Made by a program: the position numbers and the translations under genes
The notes under the pieces: generated by a model
What the model saw: only the letters and a program-made list of their open reading frames with translations
The model's database searches: none
What the model was told of the DNA's origin: nothing
In this document: positions 26,201-37,629 of the stretch, one piece after another
Numbering within the stretch: position 1 is the stretch's first letter
How the letters are laid out: each line of letters opens with the position of its first letter
Origin: Aquatica leii
Taxonomy: Eukaryota; Arthropoda; Insecta; Coleoptera; Lampyridae
Length of the DNA stretch: 64,000 nucleotides
Direction: 5' to 3'
NCBI GenBank assembly: GCA_035610365.1
Contig: CM069438.1
Span: 50,960,837 to 51,024,836 of the forward strand

Positions 26201-27180
26201 AAGACCAAGTACATGGTTCCCCGTTGTCAAGAGACCCCACAGTTAGACTAAACGATATTCCTGTCCGAAGGGTTTTCGAATTCAAATACCTCGGACTTTT
26301 GCTTGATCACAAACTGCATGAGCTTTGTCAAACACTGTTCCTATGTGGTTAACAAATGTAAGAGTGTCTTGCAATTGTTTTACAAGTATTCTCTTCGTAA
26401 ATGGAACCTACATAGAAGATCATTAGTGACCATTTTCAATAGTGCAGTCATCTCCATGCTCACATATGGCTTAGACATTTAGTACCATAGACTAAAACAT
26501 ACTCATTTTGTCAGGCATCTCTACAGTCTCTATTCCTTCGTACGATTCTCGAAGCATATCGTACAGTTCCTATTGATTTCTTATGCGTCGTGGCAAAATA
26601 TCCCCTTCTGCATCTCTTATTGCAGGAAACATACTGCATCAAAGTTCTCTCAAGGGCTGGAACTTGCCTGTCGTGTGGTGTTCCTCATACTCCGTCACAT
26701 AGGATTCTCACTTGTTGGGAGTTTGATGATAACTGGAGTACCCTAAGAACCAGAGTGAATCCGTTTCCCGATTCCCCCGTGTCTATCTTTAGATTAGCGT
26801 CCAACGTTAGCGAACTCATTGTATTCGCTAGAAGAGACCAGAGTCAAACGTAAAACCATAGTCTAACTTACTTTATTTTTGCATGGCATTTTGTTTTATT
26901 TATACAGTCAGCTACGACAAAGTAGGGTATTTATTTAGTTATTTAACTGCATGGAGGCTTATTTTATTTTGATTATTTTTAGTTTTACCAATAGTTTCAG
27001 TTTCTTTTTAGGCGTAGCTGACTTGACTAACCTGCCTCATCCTGTTAATTACAATAACTTTCCTTTTCCCGCCTACTTAGTTTCTAGCCTAAGAAGCGAG
27101 GATAAACCGAAAAGTTAGTGCCTCGCGGAACTTCGTGCTCTCTAAGCACGAACCCGTAACATATAGCCCATCCAACTCTA
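23290..27180 (+). mobile_element. R1-like non-LTR retrotransposon, copy 1, degenerate
   Basis: ORF1 (gag) starts near 23318 with 'MEIESASVKRRREA'. It continues in another frame at 23751-24152, then into zinc-knuckle sequence with 'CAKRHETKDCPHTA' and 'CANCVRNGHKGK' near 24180-24270. ORF2 has an endonuclease region with 'ILLTQEPYV' (24430-24700), internally deleted so that two parts overlap near 24665-24949. The RT has 'RPITLLSELGKLFERVLLKK', 'YGFGPGKSTTDAI', 'IDISGGFNNVWW' and an intact-looking 'FAYADDISF' near 26070. The C-terminal Cys-His block 'CLSCGVPHTPSHRILTC' lies near 26670-26720. 'FNNVWW' is a mark of the R1 clade. Several stops and frameshifts make it dead. Copy 2 at 37630-41170 shares the 3' UTR. 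Confidence 0.85.
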
Positions 27181-27229
27181 CTAAACAGATAATCCTTCAT
27201 CTCAAAATTTATATTCTAAATCGTCCAAT

Positions 27230-28210
27230 CCTCTATGTGGAGAACTTGAACGAAGCAAGTTCGGGTGGAAGGTGGGTCCACTTCCTCTTCCTCCGGTGGT
27301 CGCTGATTACCTGGAAGTGGTAGCCTTCGAGGTAACTCTTCAATTTTCAGACGGGTCAAACTACGGCGAAACGAGTTCAATGATGGAGTAGTTTTTCTCG
27401 GCTTGGTTCAAAGCGTGGCCTACCGTTCATCGCCGTTTTCAACCTAGGTTAGCAAGACTACTAGTCCGCTGGCAATAGCGTCGGTTTGCAACCGGAACCT
27501 TAAAATCTAAACAGCCCAAAACCGCGGCGGAGATAAGTCCGTCTTTTAATCTTCGTAACGCTTCTTCTGGAGCAAGAATTCAATGATATCGAGTATGCTT
27601 TTTCAGAAAGTCGGTGAGTGGTGCGGCGATTTGTGCAAATCCCAGGACAAATTTGCGGTACCAGGACGCCATTCCCAAAAATGTTCTCAGCTGTATCGTG
27701 GTGGTTAGGGCGGGAAAGTCCGAAATGGCATCAACCTTCTCTTTATCTGGTTGAATACCCTGGTTATTCACGAAGTGGCCCAAGTACTTCAATTTTGTTA
27801 GCGGAACGTTGCACCGAGAACGATGATGTCTAAATACGCGAAGCCTTTTTGGTCTAGCTCCAGTCCTATTACGTAGTCAAGCAAACGTTGGAAAGCCGCA
27901 GGCGCAGAATGCAGGTCAAACGGCATTCGTTTAAATTGGAAAAAGCCACGGCCAGAGACGGCGAACGCCGTAATCGGTCTGGTTGCTGGACCGAGCGGAA
28001 CCTGCCAATAGCCTTCTTTTAAGGCGATGGTACTAATATACCTGCTCCTATCAGTTTGTCCAAAATACCCTGTATAAAAAGATATTTTCCAGAACTTTTC
28101 TTCACCAAACCCGCTGGCGAATTGGCGGCGTTGGACGAGACGTACTTCTAAGATACTTCAGCGTACTCTCCCAACAATCACGTTTTAGTGTGGGCATCCG
28201 AAAGAATAAC
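27230..28210 (-). pseudogene. Ty3/gypsy pol fragment (RT to RNase H)
   Basis: Minus-strand frames read 'SPAGLVKKSSGKYLF', then 'LKEGYWQVPLGP', 'FKRMPFDLHSAPAAFQRLLD', then 'KYLGHFVNNQGIQPDKEKVD' and 'LRTFLGMASWYRKFV' (27580-27792). RNase H-like 'NQAEKNYSIIE' lies near 27380. These are gypsy RT and RNase H blocks in order. The catalytic YLDD box is reduced to YLD followed by I, so an Asp codon is lost. No gag, integrase or LTR was found. The fragment sits just upstream of RBBP5. Confidence 0.8.
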
Positions 28211-28289
28211 AAAACTGACCACAGACTAGACGGTGCAGTAGAAGCGGTCACTGAGCCAGGTGGCGGCTTTTGTACTTTTTCCACTTTTG

Positions 28290-28689
28290 TAGTATTTTAT
28301 TTAGTTCGTAGTAGGTTTTTTTTACTTAATAGTTAGACCGCATTGTTTATTTTATTATGTTTAATTGGTTAATTTGAAGTTCAAATTTGGTGGGCGGTGC
28401 TCTTTGTCCGTCTGATGTAGCCGGAATGTTAGACACTGTTTGAATACGTTAGTTCATTTTTCACCCTGTATATGCATTTACCAATGCAAACATTCAAAAT
28501 TTATTTTAAAAACTCACATATAACAATAATAAGAAATAACAAAATAAGTAGAAATAAAATTTAATTAAACTTAAATAAAGCACTGTTACCACTACACGTG
28601 AATTAAAGTTGGCGGCCATGTAATACAAAGCGTACCGCAAATAATGAATCTGAATTTGGAGGCTTCCTAATATAAATAATAACAAAAGT
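28290..28689. promoter_or_regulatory. RBBP5 5' flank
   Basis: 400 bp without coding sequence. It contains a GGCGGCCAT (YY1/Pho-like) motif at about 28611-28619, some 70 bp before the start codon, and 'caccctgtata' near 28464, a common end of insect mariner-type MITEs. No TATA box is obvious. Confidence 0.3.
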
Positions 28690-30455
28690 ATGAACTTAGA
28701 GCTTCTAGGTAAATATACAAAATCTTCCACCCAAAAAATTACTCAGTTATGTTTTAGAGTCATTCGGACAAAACTACCCAGAGGTAATTACTTTCTATAA
28801 GTCACCGTTAATTGACTGAATTTTTTAGGAATTCGACGGAGCTCTTGATTGTTTATCAATAGCTGTCACGTGCGCTTTTAACAAAAGAGGCACTTTGCTA
28901 GCGGTAGGCTGCAATGATGGTCGAATAGTAATCTGGGATTTTTTAACCCGAGGCATTGCCAAGCTAATATCAGCACACGTGCATCCTGTGTGCAGCCTTA
29001 GCTGGAGCAGAAATGGACATAAAATTGCAACGGCATCGACTGACAACACCGTGTGTATTTGGGACGTATTATCGGGCGAATGCGATCAAAAGTTTCGGTT
29101 TCCATGTCCCGTGTTAAAAGTACAATTTCAGCCGAGGAATTTAGAACGACTACTCGTATGTCCCATGCGTCATGCAGCAGTTTTAGTAGAGATTAACGGG
29201 CAACATCGTGTGTTACCAATCGACGAAGACGTACGCATCGATCACACTCGTTATTAGCTTTAACAAAAGTTGCTTACAGGGTGATTTGAACATCGTCGCT
29301 TCTTACGACAGAAGGGGCGAATTGGTATTCACCGGTAACGCAAAAGGAAAAATTTTAGTGTTAAAAGCCGACACTTTAGAAGTACGGGCTAGTTTTCGAA
29401 TTACATTAGGAAGTTCCAGTGCGACGGCGATAAAAAGCATAGAATTTGCGAGGCGTGGGGAGTAAGTACACCGCAGTTTGTATGATTTATTAACGTACCC
29501 GTCAGTTGTTTTTTAGTCAATACAGCCGATCGTGTAATACGTGTTTACGATAGTAAAGAGGTGCTGACATGTGGCAAAGACGGTGAACCGGAGCCGATTC
29601 AAAAGTTACAAGACCTCGTTAATAAGTAAGTAATTAATAACACATAAGTGCGAGTTAACGGTTTAACGATTAGGACGATGTGGAAGAAGTGTTGTTTTTC
29701 CGGTGACGGCGAGTATATCTGTGCCGGCTCTGCACGTCAACACGCTCTTTACATATGGGAAAAATCGATCGGTAACCTTGTGAAAATTCTTCATGGAACC
29801 AAAGGAGAACTTTTACTCGATGTTGCTTGGCACCCGGTTCGGCCCATAATCGCCAGCATCTCGTCGGGTGTTGTTAGTGTTTGGGCGCAAAACCAAGTCG
29901 AGAATTGGTCGGCGTTTGCACCCGATTTTAAAGAGTTGGATGAAAACGTAGAATATGAGGAGCGAGAAAGTGAGTTTGATATTACTGACGAGGACAAATC
30001 GGTTGCAAGTGGTGGTGACGATAAAGAAGACGTAGACTTGGAAGTCGACGTTAGCACGATAGATCCGGTAGCTGCGTTTTGTAGTTCCGACGAAGAAGAA
30101 GAAAACTCGGATGTTTTGCAATTTTTGCCAATTGCTCCAGAGGTATGCGTTTTTGTGCTGAAGTTTTTAATTAATGCGGTTTTATAGATCGAAGATCCTG
30201 AAGAGAATTGGTGTGGTGACGTTGGTAATCAACAACCTAGCGCTGGTACAAGTCCTCCTCCTTTAAAAAAAAGTAAATATCGGTCGTATGATATTCCAAT
30301 TGAGAGTACCAGCGACGGTGGTAAGTTTTTCGTAAAGTTATTAGTATTAATGTTAACGATTCTTTGCAGAGATTCATCCACTTCTTAGTAACAAAATGAA
30401 AGATAAACAGGGTATCGGAGGTGGGAAGAAAGCAGCGGGTAGACCACGAAAATAG
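28690..30455 (+). CDS. Rbbp5: Retinoblastoma-binding protein 5 (COMPASS/MLL core subunit), eight exons
   Basis: RBBP5 is a WD40 subunit of the nuclear SET1/MLL H3K4 methyltransferase, forming the catalytic core with WDR5, ASH2L and the SET protein. Exons: 28690-28708, 28758-28783, 28829-29230, 29280-29461, 29506-29625, 29674-30142, 30188-30320 and 30370-30455. All introns are short GT-AG. The total of 1437 nt gives 478 residues; human has 538. Diagnostic stretches are 'MNLELLESFGQNYPE', 'AVGCNDGRIVIWDFLTRGIA', 'TGNAKGKILVLK', 'CGKDGEPEPIQKLQDLV', 'GSARQHALYIWEKSIGNLVK', 'WHPVRPIIASISSGVVS' and the acidic 'ENVEYEERESEFDI' hinge that activates MLL. The C-terminus (EIHPLLS, AGRPRK) ends sooner than in vertebrates. 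Exons 1 and 2 are only 19 and 26 nt. TOM40 follows on the same strand after about 310 bp. Confidence 0.96.
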
Positions 30456-30766
30456 TTTTTTAAGCTTGTAATATTTAATTTTCAAATTATAATTTTATTT
30501 TAACTTTTATTTATGCAACTCTCCGTACCCATCCACCATTTTTTTTTTTAAAGACGTCGCGCTATCTGCGAAAACAACTAAAGACTTACGACTGTCGGTA
30601 AAACAGTCGACTGTTTCTGTCACATTGATGCTTTTCCAAAATGTGTTCGATGAAACTTCATCAATAACGACGTCCCCGACAATTTCCTTAGTTTTATGTC
30701 CATTTCAAAAAGCGTGCGAGTGCCACAACTTCAATCTTCCAAATAGAAAAATTAAGTGTTAAAGAA

Positions 30767-31877
30767 ATGGGTAACGTACATGCAGCATCCAGTGCAGCGG
30801 CACCCGCACCTCCGCCACCGCCGACCGGTACAAACCCAATGTGTCTCGAAGTCTTACCGGAGGGTATGGAAAACCCAGGACCATTAGAAGAAATACATCA
30901 AAAATGCAAAAGTAAGCGGTTTACGTGAACATTAACCGGACATAACCTCTAACTTTTAGATGTATTTCCAACATGCTTCGAAGGAGCACGGGTTATGCTC
31001 ACACGGGGTCTTAGCAATCATTTCCAAATATCGCATACTATTAATATGAGTTCGATAACACCGAGCGGGTATAGGTTTGGTGCGACTTATGTAGGTACGA
31101 AACAAATATCACCGACAGAAGCATATCCAATTATGCTCGGCGATATCGATCCCTCAGGAAATTTAAACGCAACTATTATACACCAACTTAGGCCTAACGT
31201 GCAGGCGAAATTCGGTGCACAGGTTTCTTAATTTACCCAATAATCGGCTTTTAAGAAATGCCATCTTTTATAGGTGCAGAATTCAAAGTTCACCGTAAGT
31301 CAATTTACGATGAACTACAAAGGTAGAGATTACACGGCTAGTGCGACTGTTGCAAACCCGGATTTGATATCGGGTTCCGGAGTGGTCGTTTTACATTATT
31401 TACAATCGCTTACGCCGACTTTAGCTTTAGGTACTGAGCTTGCATATCAGCGAGGACTTATGGTTCCCGGTGGCGAAATAGCCATGCTTAGTCTTGCAGC
31501 GAGGTGCGTACTAACTTAAATTTATACGTTTATTTTCTGGTGTTTTTAGGTATAGCACAGAAAATGTTACTATGTCTGGTACTTTAGGCATGACGGGTGT
31601 CCATTTGTGTTACTATCAGAAAGCTAGTAAGCAATTGCAAGTTGGCGTCGAATTAGAAGCCAATAGTAGGATGCAGGAATCGGTTGCTTCGATCGGGTAC
31701 CAAGTTGATATACCTAAAAGCGATGTCGTTTTTAAAGGCCACATAGATTCGAATTGGTCGGTTGGTGCCGTTTTAGAAAAAAAATTAACGCCGTTACCGT
31801 TCACGCTTGCACTTAGCGGTTTAATGAACCACACGAAGAATCAGTTTCGTCTCGGAGTTGGTATCATCATTGGTTAG
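30767..31877 (+). CDS. Tom40: Mitochondrial import receptor subunit TOM40, four exons
   Basis: TOM40 is the outer-membrane beta-barrel channel that admits nuclear-encoded precursors into mitochondria. Exons: 30767-30911, 30960-31222, 31274-31503 and 31550-31877, with short GT-AG introns. The 966 nt encode 321 residues (human 361). The start ATG gives MGNVHAASS followed by an Ala/Pro-rich leader ('APAPPPPPTG'), shorter than the human proline-rich one. Porin_3-type barrel sequence follows: 'GARVMLTRGLSNHFQISHTI', 'GSGVVVLHYLQSLTPTLALG', 'YYQKASKQLQVGVELEA', 'DSNWSVGAVLEKKL' and the C-terminal beta-signal region ending 'FRLGVGIIIG'. No frameshift or missing segment was found. The AT-rich introns agree with the neighbouring RBBP5 gene. 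Confidence 0.96.
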
Positions 31878-31974
31878 ATTGTATCATCTTACCACAGCAA
31901 TCATCTTCTCAGAAGCGTATTAGGATTTCTCACTTGCAGTGTACATAACGTTTGGGTAGTTCGTCAACTGTACA

Positions 31975-31980
31975 AATAAA
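31975..31980 (+). terminator. Poly(A) signal of TOM40
   Basis: AATAAA about 98 bp past the stop codon, in a plain AT-rich 3' UTR. Confidence 0.6.
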
Positions 31981-31989
31981 TTTAATAGA

Positions 31990-32549
31990 CTCATTTTTTT
32001 ACATTTTGTTGTTTATCTGCATGTATTTAGTGGAAAAAATTAAATCGTTGACTTGTAGTGTTTTTCAATGCGTTATCATTTAGCTCTCGTCTTGTTGCAA
32101 GAAGACGATTTGAACCAATAGTGTGATATACACGTAGTGACATCCATATGAAAACATGCATTCTTAAAGACTGCAATTAATAAAAATAATAGTTTCCTTA
32201 CACAATATTATCACCTTTTAAACTCGTAAATAGTAAAATTAGCGGCCATTTGTATGGATAATGACGTCAATGGTTTTTGTTTTTTTTTTCCTTTGTTTTT
32301 CAAGGATGAGATGATTCAATTTAAATTAAAGACGCTCGAAATTACGTAAGTATCGTCATCTGGCGGAAAGAAGGATAACTACGAAAATGCGCATGATTGG
32401 TTTTAAGAGAGGTTTTAGATGAAGTTTGTGTAATGTTTGGTTTTCTTTGTGTTTTAAGTAAGCTGATGTAAATTTGTAAACACTTCGTATTAAAATTTCG
32501 GCGTTATAGAAACACCATGTCTACTTTGTATTGGTAAAACAAATTCATT
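31990..32549. other. Intergenic stretch, nothing recognised
   Basis: AT-rich sequence between TOM40 and a MITE. A 'gcggccat' motif near 32242 and 'catctggcgg' near 32354 are the only GC-richer spots. No coding frame or repeat is supported. Confidence 0.4.
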
Positions 32550-32553
32550 GTTT

Positions 32554-32948
32554 AATTGACCATATTCAGGCGTTTTTTTGGACTTCAGGTTTAACATTTT
32601 TGGGTTGGTGAAACTGATTTTAAATCACCGTAAAAAAATAAGAACTTCTATTGGTTGTCGATAACGACCTCTCTGGTTAATGAAGCATAATGAATTCCAG
32701 TGACCTGTTAAATCGGGTTCGTAGCAACAATAAACTTATGATAACTAAGGTTAGGTTAGATGATAACCAAATCTTTTTGTTTATATTTGTTCAACAACCC
32801 CATATTAAACCCGATTTGACAGATTACTGTCTTGTCTCGACAGCCAATGGGTGTGCTTATTTTTTGAGGGTAATTCAAAATGTAGCAGTTTGACTAACCA
32901 AAAAACGTTAAACCCGAAGTCCAAAAAAACACCTGAATATGGTCAATT
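32554..32948. mobile_element. 395-bp MITE with ~65-bp terminal inverted repeats
   Basis: The left end 'AATTGACCATATTCAGG' is exactly complementary to the right end, and pairing continues with mismatches for about 65 bp through 'ttttttggacttc' and 'ggtttaac'. A second inner inverted pair lies near 32706-32722 and 32807-32823 ('aaatcgggtt' and its complement). Immediate flanks are GTTT (32550-32553 and 32949-32952), a likely 4-bp TSD. There is no coding capacity. The superfamily is unknown. Confidence 0.75.
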
Positions 32949-33159
32949 GTTTTTATATTTTTATGTGTAGGATGCACTGGAAAATTTTAAAAAATACTAA
33001 CTCGACTTGTCTTAAAGAAATGTAATTTAGATTCGTAGTATTTTCTTTATTTCATAATTTCATTTATGTGTAATTTTAGACACAAAATTAAGCGTCGTAA
33101 ATTTAACTGATTGCTTGATAAATCTTGCATTTATATTTACTTAGGAGGACCGGAAAGGT

Positions 33160-34360
33160 GGGTTTCTTTGCTTGTTCTTCCCCTCCTTCTGCAGGTTTCT
33201 CCGAATGTCAAAATTTTGCCACAGCCAATACCCCCACACACACGCACGCAATAAACACGTGCTTTACCGCTTTATAAGAGTCGATACCAACCAAATCATC
33301 CCCAAGAACAGTTCGGTTTTCGCAAGAAACACTCCACTGTCCATCAAGTCTTACGCGTCGTTGAGCAGATCACCGACGGTTTCAACCACCGCGACGTCAC
33401 CGGCGTCGTCTTTCTCGACATCGAGAAAGCATTCGACAATCGACGCTCGTTTGCGATCAAACTTTTCACCGCCAAGTCCACTCCATGACACATAGAAGCC
33501 GGCGTCCCTCAAGGATCAACGCTATCCCCACTCTTATACAACATTTTCACAGCAGACGTCCCAAAAATCGACAGACTCACTTACACATTCTACGCCGACG
33601 ACACTGCCGTTTTGGCAACATCCCGCTCACCCGCTCAAGCCGAGAGAAATCTTCAAATGGCCCTCACGTCACTGGACAACTGGTACGACGACTGGAGAAT
33701 ACAAGTCAATCCCACCAAAAGCGCCGCCATCCTCTTCAACCGAAGGAACATCGCTCCCACACGCCGCCTCCACATCAAAGGCAACGACGTCTCCTGGGTA
33801 GACGAGACTAAATACCTCGGTCTCACTCTAGACAAAAACTTCTCTGGAAATCCCACATCACCCAGAAGCTGGCCTCTTTCAACGGCCTGCTGGTGCCATG
33901 TTGTGCCGCAACAGCCGCCTCGACATCGACAACAAGTTTCTCATTTACAAAATGATCATCCGCCCTTCCATGACCTACGCAGCCTCAGTATGGTTCTACG
34001 CTGCCAAAACCCACACCACCCGAATTCAAATCCTCTAAAATAAGATGCTCCGAATGATCGCAGACGCCCCATGGTTCTTCCGAACAGACCGGCTTCACCA
34101 AGAACTCGACATCCCGATGGTCTCAGATTTCATCCGTCAATCCGCAGCTGCGTTCCATGCAGACCTCGCGGCCCACCCCAACTCACTCGTCCGACGGCTT
34201 TGGGACTACGATCGAGATGACATGCCTAGGCACAAGCGGCCGAAGTGTGTCATCCTAAATTAATAAGTTAGAATGAAATGTATAACCTAGCGGAAAAGTT
34301 TGAAACCAAAGAGGCAACTCGGAGGTGGAAAACCGATCCAACGGGGCTATTTAAGCAGAC
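33160..34360 (+). mobile_element. 5'-truncated jockey-like retrotransposon (RT and C-terminus)
   Basis: Plus-strand frames give 'EQFGFRKKHSTVHQVLRVVE' and 'GVVFLDIEKAFDN' (about 33310-33440), then 'GVPQGSTLSPLLYNIFTADV' and 'YTFYADDTAVLATS' (about 33490-33620). 'NPTKSAAILFNRR', 'TKYLGLTLDKNFSW' and a C-terminal block ending 'KRPKCVILN' at 34262 follow. This is the jockey-clade order. Frames switch several times, but the YADD box is present. The 5' half (gag, endonuclease, RT fingers) is missing, as usual for incomplete target-primed reverse transcription. A ~100-bp 3' tail runs to a TA repeat. Confidence 0.85.
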
Positions 34361-34367
34361 TATGTTA

Positions 34368-34389
34368 TTTATATATATATATATATATG
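34368..34389. repeat. (TA)n microsatellite
   Basis: About ten TA repeats, in the junction between the jockey-like 3' tail and the 3' end of the minus-strand LINE. Confidence 0.8.
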
Positions 34390-34439
34390 TTTAACTTTAT
34401 TCGTTGCTATTTGGCTTACAAATTTGATCGTGCTATATA

Positions 34440-36440
34440 TACATATATAATACATTTTCTTATCCCTTCTCCCCCCTTAACTTTTTCCTCCTGCTCCATA
34501 CTTCCTCCATCCATTCCGCTCCTTTTCCGTTTTCATCTAAGATTTCTTCTATTTTCATCACCTCTTCTCTTAGTTCCCTGCATTTCTGTCTCATGTGGTT
34601 AAGGTCTTCCGTTTCTTCTCCACATAGCCTGCACATCTTTTCTGGTTCTTCTTTCCAATATTTGTTCCCTAACTCCTCGTTGCCACATCTGAACCTTGCT
34701 ACCATTTTTTCTTTTTGTTGCTTTTAATCTCTCTATCTTTTAAATATTCCGGCACTCCTTCACCCTTGATATCTTTATAATTCCTATTATATCTGCCCTC
34801 TTTTATCTTTGCCCATCTTTCTTGTTTTTCGATGTCTCTATCTCTCCTTATTATTTCTTCCCTTATCCCTACTCCCTTTTCTCTTAATCTCTCCACTTCT
34901 TCACTCGCGTACCCGTTTCTTTTGTAGTACTCTTCTCTGCCCTCCTGCCCGTACTTCACTTTCCCTCCCTTTATCTCTTTCCAACATTCTTGCAGTATTT
35001 TGCAATCTGTTCTTTCCCTCATTTCTTCCTCGTATTTTATTGCTCTTTTTCCTGTCTCTACCCTTATTTTTCTATCTGTACCTTCTCTCTCACAATATAC
35101 CCCGGTGTATCCCTGTCCAATCCTAACACCCATCTCCAGTATTTTTCCTGTAGCCTCTCTACCTCCCTCCACTCCTTCCAGCCCCATATTTCCGCTCCAT
35201 ACATTACCACCCCCTTTATTAATTTTTCAAACAACAATTTTCTTTTTATATCCATCTTGAATACTCTTTCCCCACACCCCAGACTTGTCCTATTAGCCTG
35301 TTTCCTTTCTTCACCCTTTCCTTTATGTGTTCTCTCTCTTTATTATCCTGTTTCATCGTGTAGCCCAAATATGTAAATTCCTTCACTTGTTGCACTTTCT
35401 CATCACTCCATATCCACTCCTCTCTTTTTCTTTTCCCCTCTCCTTTTCTAAATATCATTATCTTTGTTTTCTCCGTGTTTACTTCCATTTCTTTTTTCAT
35501 ATATTTTTCTAGCGTTTTCATCATCTCTTTCATTTCCTTTTCCTCCTTAGCCACCAGCACTATGTCATCCGCATACGCCAACGACCATGCCTTAGCTTTC
35601 CCTACCACTATCCCTCCTGTCTGTTGTCCTCTCATTGTCTCTTCCAGATCCCCCGTATATACTGAGAACAGGCTTGGGCTCAGTGGACATCCCTGCCTCA
35701 ACCCTCTCTTTGTGATGAATTTCTCACTCTCTTCCCCATTCACTTTAACCCTGCTCCTCGTTTCTTCGTAGATTTCCTCTATCATTTATTTTTTTTCTTT
35801 TCATATATTCCCACAGCTTTTCCCTATTCACTTTGTCAAAAGCAGCTTTTAGATCTACGAATAGTGCCACCATTTTCCCTCTTTTTTTTCTGGTTCTTTA
35901 TTTGCTAAGTGTTTCAGTATATATATGTTGTCTATCGCCCTTCTTCCTTTTCTGAATCCCGCTTGTCCGTCCGGTACCAAACTTCTTTCCTCTATTTCCT
36001 TCTGTAGTCTTTCTTGCAGCATTGTCGCGTACAATTTGTATGCCGTGCTCAATAATGTTACCCCTCTATAATTCTTGACTTTATTTTTTTCGCCTTTTTT
36101 ATGGATTGGGCATATTATTCCCTCTCTCCATCTCTCTGGAAATCCTTCCCCTTTCCATATTTTGTTTAGTATTTCCGTCATCCTTTTTGCTACACTTTCT
36201 CCCCCGTATATCCACTCTTCTCCTTGTATCCCATCTTCTCCTGTCGCCTTTCCTTTTTTTATATTCTTTATCGCCTCCATTACTTCTTCTTCACTTATTC
36301 TATCCCTATCTCCTTCTTCTTGTCTTACTACCGCGTCTTTTCTTTTTTCTGCTTTTGTTCTTCCCCTCCCAACAGGTTCCGAAAATATATCTCCCATTCT
36401 TTAATTTTTATTCCCTTTGTCGTCATGTTTTTTTTCCTCT
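34440..36440 (-). mobile_element. Purine-rich non-LTR retrotransposon, copy 2, 5'-truncated
   Basis: Same family as 15100-18970 but starting in the RT N-terminus, so ORF1 and endonuclease are absent. Minus-strand frames at 36397-35855 and 35785-35246 carry 'NYRGVTLLSTAYKLYATMLQ', 'VPDGQAGFRKGRRAIDNIY', 'GLRQGCPLSPSLFSVYTGDL' and an intact 'SLAYADDIVLVA' (YADD at 35564-35575). 35187-34699 carries the K/E/R-rich C-terminal region. 34705-34460 ends with 'CRLCGEETEDLNHMRQKC', a CCHC-like finger. There are far fewer lesions than in copy 1, so this is a younger insertion. A frame break near 35785-35855 still disables it. Confidence 0.88.
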
Positions 36441-36462
36441 GTTTCTTTATCATTTATAATTA

Positions 36463-37020
36463 AGCTTTAAAAATGTAGACTACAACTCCCTAGGCACCTA
36501 TGCTCATATAGTAAGGTGACCTAAACGCAGCACCCGTGCTTACATAGTAAGGTGCAATCAAGCAAGGGACGCTCGTGCTACATTAAAGTAAAGCTCCCGC
36601 AGCAATAGAACAAATGCCCACACCGGAGTATGTCGAATGACGTACATTCAGATCCGCATTCTACCGTTGGAGACAAGTAGCGAAGATTCCATTATTACTC
36701 TCGCCTATACGCAAGACCAAACGTCGCCCACGAGACTATCGTTCGAGGCGCCTCGTCACCAGGTTCAACCAACCGCCACCAGCAGATGAACACACCATCC
36801 GTTGGCGTCTCACAACCGCACCGCAGTCCGATGCCTATGCAACCAACGACCCTCATCCCAAGTTCATAGAAATGTTCGTGTAAAGATTTAGTTTCAATTA
36901 ATGTTTCCAAATGTAAATATGTTATAAATAAATTATCGCTCACTATCGAGAGTAAGCAGTGTATAACAAACTTAATACAACGTGGAAGAGAGGAGTGGCT
37001 TGACGATCACAGCCACCGCG
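36463..37020. other. Unassigned stretch before BEL/Pao gag, possible LTR
   Basis: No coding match. It lies directly upstream of BEL/Pao gag-like sequence on the plus strand, and 'tgtataaca' near 36959 could be an LTR end. I found no second LTR copy to confirm this. The segment at 36700-36860 is GC-richer than its surroundings. Confidence 0.3.
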
Positions 37021-37022
37021 AG

Positions 37023-37545
37023 ATGTCACTTTTTTTTGTTTTCAAACGTAAGTGGGTTACACCACATATTTACGCTCCTTGTTGTATAAGGTGCAAAGGA
37101 AGCCACAACCTATGCAAATCCAGATTTTCATCAGTTTACAGTCCCAGGACAGGTTTTCAAGGATCAAAGAGCTGCACGTGTGCTTCGACTGTCTCAGCAA
37201 AGGTATCATTCAGTATAACAATGTTCTTCTAAACGTGTAAGCGAAAACATACTTTACTACACAAAGAACCTAATACTACAACGTCCTCGCCTCCAGAGGC
37301 TGTGGCTTCAAGCAGCCAATGCATTTCCGCATTTCTTTCGAACATCATTCTGGTTTTATTACCTACCGCTAGGGGAAACATTGTTAATTGTAAAAGAGGT
37401 CCTTTTCCTGTGCGTGTTTTGCTCGACTCTGACTCAATCTAACTTCATTACGCCCTTGGTGTGTATGAAGCTCAATCTTTCACTCAAGACTGACTGCCTC
37501 AGTCCTTGTCTATGATGACTTCTCCAGTACATGCATGCGGAGTTC
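37023..37545 (+). pseudogene. BEL/Pao gag zinc-knuckle and protease fragment
   Basis: Frames switch between ORFs, but the BEL/Pao pattern is clear. 'CIRCKGSHNLC' is followed by 'LHVCFDCLSKG' and a further Cys-His knuckle with 'HNTLLHKE'. After a linker comes 'VRVLLDSDSQSNFITPL', matching the retropepsin 'LLDSGSQ.nFIt' motif. Stops interrupt it. It is probably the 5' part of the BEL/Pao element whose later domains appear at 41290, 43551 and 52500. Confidence 0.7.
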
Positions 37546-37629
37546 AAGCTCGCCATTTATTCTTTAAGATTAAGCTTTGTTTAGTAACAGAAAAAATGAA
37601 CAATACTCTTCCAGGTACCTTCATGCGCT

